From NCBI GenBank assembly GCA_964636575.1, contig CAZWSE010000045.1, positions 1 to 27,799 of the forward strand: a stretch of DNA of 27,799 bases. The letters are read 5' to 3'. A program made the translations under genes and the position numbers. Source of the DNA: CAZWSE01 sp964636575. GTDB lineage: Bacteria; Pseudomonadota; Alphaproteobacteria; Rhodobacterales; Rhodobacteraceae. Positions 24,362 to 27,799 of this stretch are shown here, piece by piece; the stretch's first letter is position 1; the number at the start of each line of letters is the position of its first letter. Below the pieces are notes generated by a model. That model did no database searches and was not told the DNA's origin. It saw only the letters and a program-made list of their open reading frames with translations.

Positions 24362-25026
24362 TTACCTTGCATCACTGTCCACAAACGAGGTCTATGCGCT
24401 CACTTTGGCTGCTGCATGAGCTGGATGTGCCTTTTGAGGTGCGTGTGTACCCCTTTGACAAAACGCTCCGCGCCCCTGCGTTTTTGAACCTGTCGCCTGC
24501 GGGCCGTGTGCCTGCGTTGGAAATTGACGGTGTGTCTGTGTTCGAGACGGGGGCGATCACGGAGTATTTGTGTGAAAGGTTTTCTGCCGATGGGCTTGGA
24601 CGGTCTGTTGGATCGGAGGAGCGATTGGACTGGCTGGTCTGGGTCCATTTTTCCGAGACCATAAGCCAGCATACGGCTGCTTTGACCCAGCAGCATGTGG
24701 CCCTGCGAGAGGATTGGATGCGATCGCCCATTGTGATGAAGCTGGAGGCTGCCCGACTGGCCAAGTGCTACGCTGCTATTGAAGCGCGCTTGGAGATGTC
24801 AGGGGATTATCTGTTGAAGGCTGGATTTTCGGCGGCGGATGTCTCGGTCGGGCAGGCCATCTATATGGCGAGGCATTTTGCTAAGTTGGATGCATTTCCG
24901 AAGGTTGCTGCGTGGTATGATCGTATCACCGCGCGCCCTGCCTTTGCTGCGTCTTTGCCTGCTGAGGGCGAGGCCTTGTTCGCCGAGACGTTTTTTCCGG
25001 CGTGGGAGGTTGATCCAAAAGAATGA
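24358..25026 (+). CDS. Glutathione S-transferase family protein
   Basis: A 222-residue two-domain GST. The N-terminal thioredoxin-like domain has LHHCPQTRSMRSLWLLHELD (active-site helix; a Ser/Cys region rather than the Tyr of animal classes), the cis-proline strand GRVPALEIDG and the ETGAITEYLCERF motif that binds the glutathione gamma-glutamyl group. The C-terminal helical domain includes the N-capping motif FSAADVSVGQAIY. It overlaps mccA by 4 bases, so it is part of the liu operon. A role against reactive acyl-CoA species or in a glutathione-linked side reaction is possible but unsupported. Confidence 0.88.
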   Translation: MITLHHCPQTRSMRSLWLLHELDVPFEVRVYPFDKTLRAPAFLNLSPAGRVPALEIDGVSVFETGAITEYLCERFSADGLGRSVGSEERLDWLVWVHFSETISQHTAALTQQHVALREDWMRSPIVMKLEAARLAKCYAAIEARLEMSGDYLLKAGFSAADVSVGQAIYMARHFAKLDAFPKVAAWYDRITARPAFAASLPAEGEALFAETFFPAWEVDPKE

Positions 25027-25048
25027 GTATTTTTGGAAAAATGAAGGT
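25027..25048 (+). other. AT-rich palindrome before HMG-CoA lyase, partial copy of the intergenic element
   Basis: ATTTTT (25029-25034) and AAAAAT (25037-25042) form a perfect palindrome with a GG centre. The string GAGTATTTTTGG followed by AAAAATGAAG resembles the tail of the element at 22303-22402 (GAGGTATTTGACC and AAGAAGAAG). In this 30-base gap it leads straight into the lyase ribosome site AAGG. Confidence 0.4.
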
Positions 25049-25056
25049 GTGGCCCG

Positions 25057-25914
25057 ATGGCTGAGCGCGTCGAGGTCTTTGAAGTTGGTCCCCGTGACGG
25101 CTTGCAGAATGAGGCTGCCGAGATTTCTGTCGCGGCTAAGGTCGCTTTGGTCGATTGTTTAAGCGCTGCCGGATTTCGCCGGATTGAATGTGCCAGTTTT
25201 GTGAGCCCCAAGTGGGTGCCGCAGATGGCCGGATCGGCGCAGGTTTTGGCTGGGATCGAGCGTCGTGCCGGTGTGTCTTACGCCGCTTTGACCCCCAATA
25301 TGCGTGGGTTTGAGGATGCTGTGTCTGCGGGCGCGGACGAGGTCGCGATTTTTGGATCGGCCTCTGAAGGGTTCTCAAAGGCCAATATCAATGCCTCTAT
25401 TGCGGAGTCTTTGGACCGCTTTGCCCCCGTTGTTGCGGCCGCGAACAAGCGCGGATTGCCGGTGCGCGGGTATGTGTCTTGCGTAGTAGAATGCCCTTAC
25501 GATGGCGCGGTTGACCCTGCGCAGGTGGTATTTGTGGCCAAGCGCCTGTTTGAGATGGGCTGCTATGAAATCTCGCTTGGCGATACCATCGGACGCGCCG
25601 CACCTATGCAGGTCGATGCCATGTTGTCTGCGGTCTGCGCTGAGATCCCTGTCGGTCAGCTCGCGGGTCATTTTCATGACACCTCTGGTCGCGCGTTGGA
25701 CAACATAGACGTGGCCTTGTCCCATGGCTTGCGCGTGTTTGATGCTGCCGTCGGAGGCTTGGGCGGGTGTCCCTATGCCCCTGGTGCTGCGGGTAATGTT
25801 GCAACGGAAGCCGTTCATGCAAGGCTGACCGCTTTAGGATATGAGACCGGTCTTGATCCGATCAAACTGGCCGCGGCGGCCCAAATGGCACGGGAGATGC
25901 GCAATGGACTATGA
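25057..25914 (+). CDS. mvaB: Hydroxymethylglutaryl-CoA lyase
   Basis: Cleaves HMG-CoA to acetyl-CoA and acetoacetate, the last leucine-catabolism step. The protein has 285 residues. The DRE-TIM signature is EVGPRDGLQNE at residues 9-19 (the Arg-Asp pair for metal and substrate), AGHFHDTSGRALDN supplies the two metal-binding histidines, and the catalytic cysteine C238 is in GGLGGCPYAPGAAGN, the diagnostic lyase motif. ATG 25057 follows AAGG at 9 bases. It overlaps the next gene by 11 bases. It is also called hmgL or liuE. Confidence 0.96.
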   Translation: MAERVEVFEVGPRDGLQNEAAEISVAAKVALVDCLSAAGFRRIECASFVSPKWVPQMAGSAQVLAGIERRAGVSYAALTPNMRGFEDAVSAGADEVAIFGSASEGFSKANINASIAESLDRFAPVVAAANKRGLPVRGYVSCVVECPYDGAVDPAQVVFVAKRLFEMGCYEISLGDTIGRAAPMQVDAMLSAVCAEIPVGQLAGHFHDTSGRALDNIDVALSHGLRVFDAAVGGLGGCPYAPGAAGNVATEAVHARLTALGYETGLDPIKLAAAAQMAREMRNGL

Positions 25915-26589
25915 AACAATTGAGATCACGCTGGACGCGCGCGGTGTTGCGACCCTGACATTGAACCGGCCGGACAAACACAATGCTTTGTCTGCCCAGA
26001 TGCTTGATGAAGTGACCCACGCGGCCCATGCGCTGGGCGCGGATGATGCGGTGCGCGTGGTTGTTTTGACCGGAGCAGGCAAATCGTTTTGTGCCGGCGG
26101 CGATCTGGAATGGATGCGGGCCCAGATGGGGATGGACCCCGACACCCGCGCCAAGGAGGCCAGCAAGCTTGCCTTCATGTTGCAGGCTTTGAACATTTTG
26201 CCCAAGCCCTTGATCGGGCGGTTGCAGGGGAATGGCTTTGGCGGCGGTGTTGGGTTGGCTTGCGTCTGTGACGTCGCAATCGGGGCCGATCATATCAAAA
26301 TGGGTCTGACCGAGACCAAGCTGGGGATCATACCTGCCACCATCGGCCCATATGTGGTCTCCCGTATGGGCGAGGGGCGTGCACGGCGTGTGTTTATGTC
26401 GAGCAGGGTGTTTGGCGCGGCGGAGGCCGTTGATCTGGGTGTTCTGGCGCGGGCAGTACCGCTGGATGATTTGGATGCGGCTGTTGCCTTTGAAGTTGCG
26501 CCCTATTTCAATTGCGCCCCGGGTGCTGTGGCATCCGCCAAGGCTTTGGCGCGACGGTTGGGGCCGCGCATCGATGAAGAGACGATTGC
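25904..26589 (+). CDS. liuC: Enoyl-CoA hydratase/isomerase, probably methylglutaconyl-CoA hydratase (3' end in gap)
   Basis: Crotonase-fold enzyme expected to hydrate 3-methylglutaconyl-CoA to HMG-CoA, filling the step between the carboxylase and the lyase. From ATG 25904 there are 228 residues before the 100-N gap. Motifs: LNRPDKHNALSAQM, SFCAGGDLEWMR (oxyanion hole, first half), LQGNGFGGGVGLACVCDVAI (second oxyanion strand) and TETKLGIIPATIGPYVV carrying the catalytic Glu region. The family is about 260-265 residues, so some 35 codons are missing. The right flank of the gap begins CC CGT TGA, a plausible Pro-Arg-stop ending at 26697. The last operon gene seen. Confidence 0.88.
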
Positions 26590-26689
26590 NNNNNNNNNNN
26601 NNNNNNNNNNNNNNNNNNNNNNNNNNNNNNNNNNNNNNNNNNNNNNNNNNNNNNNNNNNNNNNNNNNNNNNNNNNNNNNNNNNNNNNNN
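26590..26689. other. Scaffold gap of 100 N with no overlap between its flanks
   Basis: Unlike the other two gaps, the bases on either side share no repeated end, so real sequence is missing here. It should contain the last 30 or so codons of the hydratase gene. The N count is nominal. Confidence 0.9.
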
Positions 26690-26693
26690 CCCG

Positions 26694-26722
26694 TTGACCC
26701 CGCTTGCTTGCAAAGCTACACC
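26694..26722 (+). promoter_or_regulatory. Weak candidate promoter for the nuo operon
   Basis: TTGACC (26694-26699) and TACACC (26717-26722), spaced by 17 bases, lie about 70 bases before nuoA and just after the probable hydratase stop. The -10 matches the consensus poorly. Read-through from the liu operon is also possible. Confidence 0.3.
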
Positions 26723-26790
26723 ACGCTCAGTCAAGTCTCGCCGTTTGACCGCGCACAAGATCAGCGCCAACCACCAAGGGAGCCGCCGCT

Positions 26791-27156
26791 TTGGACGATA
26801 TGCTCAGGGAATACCTTCCCATCCTCATTTTTCTTGTTGTTGCCATTGGCTTGGGGCTCGTTTTGATCCTTGCTGCCGTGGTGCTTGCAGTCCGCAATCC
26901 GGATCCTGAAAAGGTGTCTGCTTACGAATGCGGGTTCAACGCCTTTGATGATGCCCGAATGAAGTTCGATGTCCGGTTTTATCTGGTGTCGATCTTGTTC
27001 ATCATTTTCGATCTCGAAATCGCCTTTCTGTTCCCTTGGGCCGTCGCCTTTAAGGATGTCAGTATGGTCGGGTTTTGGTCGATGATGGTGTTCTTGGGCG
27101 TTCTGACTGCTGGCTTCGCTTACGAATGGAAGAAGGGGGCTTTGGAATGGCAGTAA
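26791..27156 (+). CDS. nuoA: NADH-quinone oxidoreductase subunit A
   Basis: Small membrane subunit of complex I, 121 residues with three membrane helices (residues about 9-32, 60-85 and 90-112). The conserved loop ECGFNAFDDARMKFDVRFYL between helices one and two contains the cysteine that reports the active/deactive state in the mitochondrial ND3 homologue. The helix FIIFDLEIAFLFPW carries the conserved acidic residues. I chose TTG 26791 because AAGGGAG stands 8 bases upstream and the resulting MDDMLREYLPILIF matches the N-terminus and length I recall for Paracoccus Nqo7. ATG 26800 is the alternative, 17 bases from the ribosome site. It overlaps nuoB by 10 bases. Confidence 0.95.
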   Translation: MDDMLREYLPILIFLVVAIGLGLVLILAAVVLAVRNPDPEKVSAYECGFNAFDDARMKFDVRFYLVSILFIIFDLEIAFLFPWAVAFKDVSMVGFWSMMVFLGVLTAGFAYEWKKGALEWQ

Positions 27157-27683
27157 CCGACGCAGGTCAGTTCGGCATTGGCCCTGACCGTGATGCCGCC
27201 GCCGCTGACATCAATTCTGCTCTGCAAGACAAAGGCTTCTTGCTGACCTCGACCGAGGATATCATCAACTGGGCCCGCACTGGATCGCTGCACTGGATGA
27301 CCTTTGGTTTGGCCTGCTGTGCGGTTGAGATGATGCACACCGCCATGCCGCGCTATGACATGGAACGCTTCGGGACCGCCCCGCGTGCGTCCCCCCGCCA
27401 GTCTGATCTGATGATCGTTGCTGGGACGTTGACCAACAAGATGGCCCCCGCCTTGCGCAAAGTGTACGACCAGATGCCCGAGCCGCGCTATGTGATTTCC
27501 ATGGGGTCCTGCGCCAATGGCGGTGGGTATTATCACTATTCCTATAGCGTTGTGCGCGGCTGTGACCGCGTTGTGCCCGTTGATGTTTATGTGCCGGGCT
27601 GCCCGCCCACGGCTGAGGCGCTGCTCTACGGGATCATGCAGCTGCAACGCAAAATCCGCCGGACAGGGACCATCGTGCGATGA
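27147..27683 (+). CDS. nuoB: NADH-quinone oxidoreductase subunit B
   Basis: Peripheral-arm subunit of complex I that holds the terminal iron-sulfur cluster N2, the electron donor to quinone. The protein has 178 residues. Cluster ligands are C57 and C58 (LACCAVEMMHT), C122 (MGSCANGGGYY) and C152 (VPGCPPTAEALLYG). ATG 27147 lies inside the end of nuoA, with AAGGGGG upstream as the ribosome site. The order nuoA-nuoB-nuoC is the standard bacterial operon. Confidence 0.97.
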   Translation: MAVTDAGQFGIGPDRDAAAADINSALQDKGFLLTSTEDIINWARTGSLHWMTFGLACCAVEMMHTAMPRYDMERFGTAPRASPRQSDLMIVAGTLTNKMAPALRKVYDQMPEPRYVISMGSCANGGGYYHYSYSVVRGCDRVVPVDVYVPGCPPTAEALLYGIMQLQRKIRRTGTIVR

Positions 27684-27708
27684 ACCGTGCGTGTAAAGGG
27701 ATTTTACG

Positions 27709-27799
27709 ATGAGTGATGCACTGAACGAGCTTGGCGCCCACATTGAGCTGAAACGCCCTGATTGCGTGATCGGCTGGGATGTTACCGAAGGCGAGCTGA
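27709..27799 (+). CDS. nuoC: NADH-quinone oxidoreductase subunit C, first 30 codons
   Basis: An ATG at 27709, with AAAGGGA about 10 bases before it, opens a frame that runs to the window end: MSDALNELGAHIELKRPDCV and onwards. The segment is too short for strong homology, but it follows nuoB by 25 bases and the N-terminus fits alphaproteobacterial NuoC (30 kDa subunit). Confidence 0.8.
   Translation, partial: MSDALNELGAHIELKRPDCVIGWDVTEGEL

Overview
The window looks like chromosome of a Roseobacter-group alphaproteobacterium (order Rhodobacterales). The evidence is the Paracoccus-like NuoA and NuoB proteins, the gene order (leucine catabolism followed by nuo), a GC-rich intergenic element of a type I recall from this order, and a moderately high GC coding style. 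I cannot name genus or species. It is a scaffold with three runs of exactly 100 N (7006-7105, 20208-20307, 26590-26689). The first two are flanked by identical 55-base ends, so they are most likely overlapping contig ends with nothing missing. The third is a real gap at the end of an enoyl-CoA hydratase gene.

Layout. (1) 1-8333: a peptide-type ABC importer. A DppB-like permease (partial) and its periplasmic binding protein lie on the minus strand. A 345-base divergent control region separates them from a plus-strand operon: a fused double ATPase, an ArgE-type M20 deacylase, and two tandem M20D amidohydrolases. Together they suggest uptake of peptides or N-acylated amino acids followed by deacylation. 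(2) 8383-10673: moaA (molybdenum cofactor), a small lipoprotein, and an AlkD-like DNA glycosylase. (3) 10670-13852: glmU-glmS, which make UDP-GlcNAc precursors; the alkD-like gene is the third gene of that minus-strand operon. (4) 13982-15936: a Gph-like HAD phosphatase and a lone DegT-family aminotransferase. (5) 16090-26697: a leucine/isovalerate (liu) operon: isovaleryl-CoA dehydrogenase, small exported protein, acyl-CoA synthetase, three small unknown genes of lower GC, methylcrotonyl-CoA carboxylase beta subunit, ASCH-domain protein, carboxylase alpha subunit, glutathione S-transferase, HMG-CoA lyase and methylglutaconyl-CoA hydratase. A sigma70-like promoter overlapped by a 14-base palindrome precedes it. 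(6) 26791-27799: the start of the complex I operon, nuoA, nuoB and the first codons of nuoC.

I found no tRNA, rRNA, CRISPR array, transposase or prophage gene. Most of the window is core metabolism. The least explained parts are the low-GC three-gene insertion inside the liu operon (19072-20119), the candidate operators at 2486-2739 and 16055-16068, and the 25-base tandem repeat across the stop codon of the first M20D gene. I did not find a convincing new biological system.
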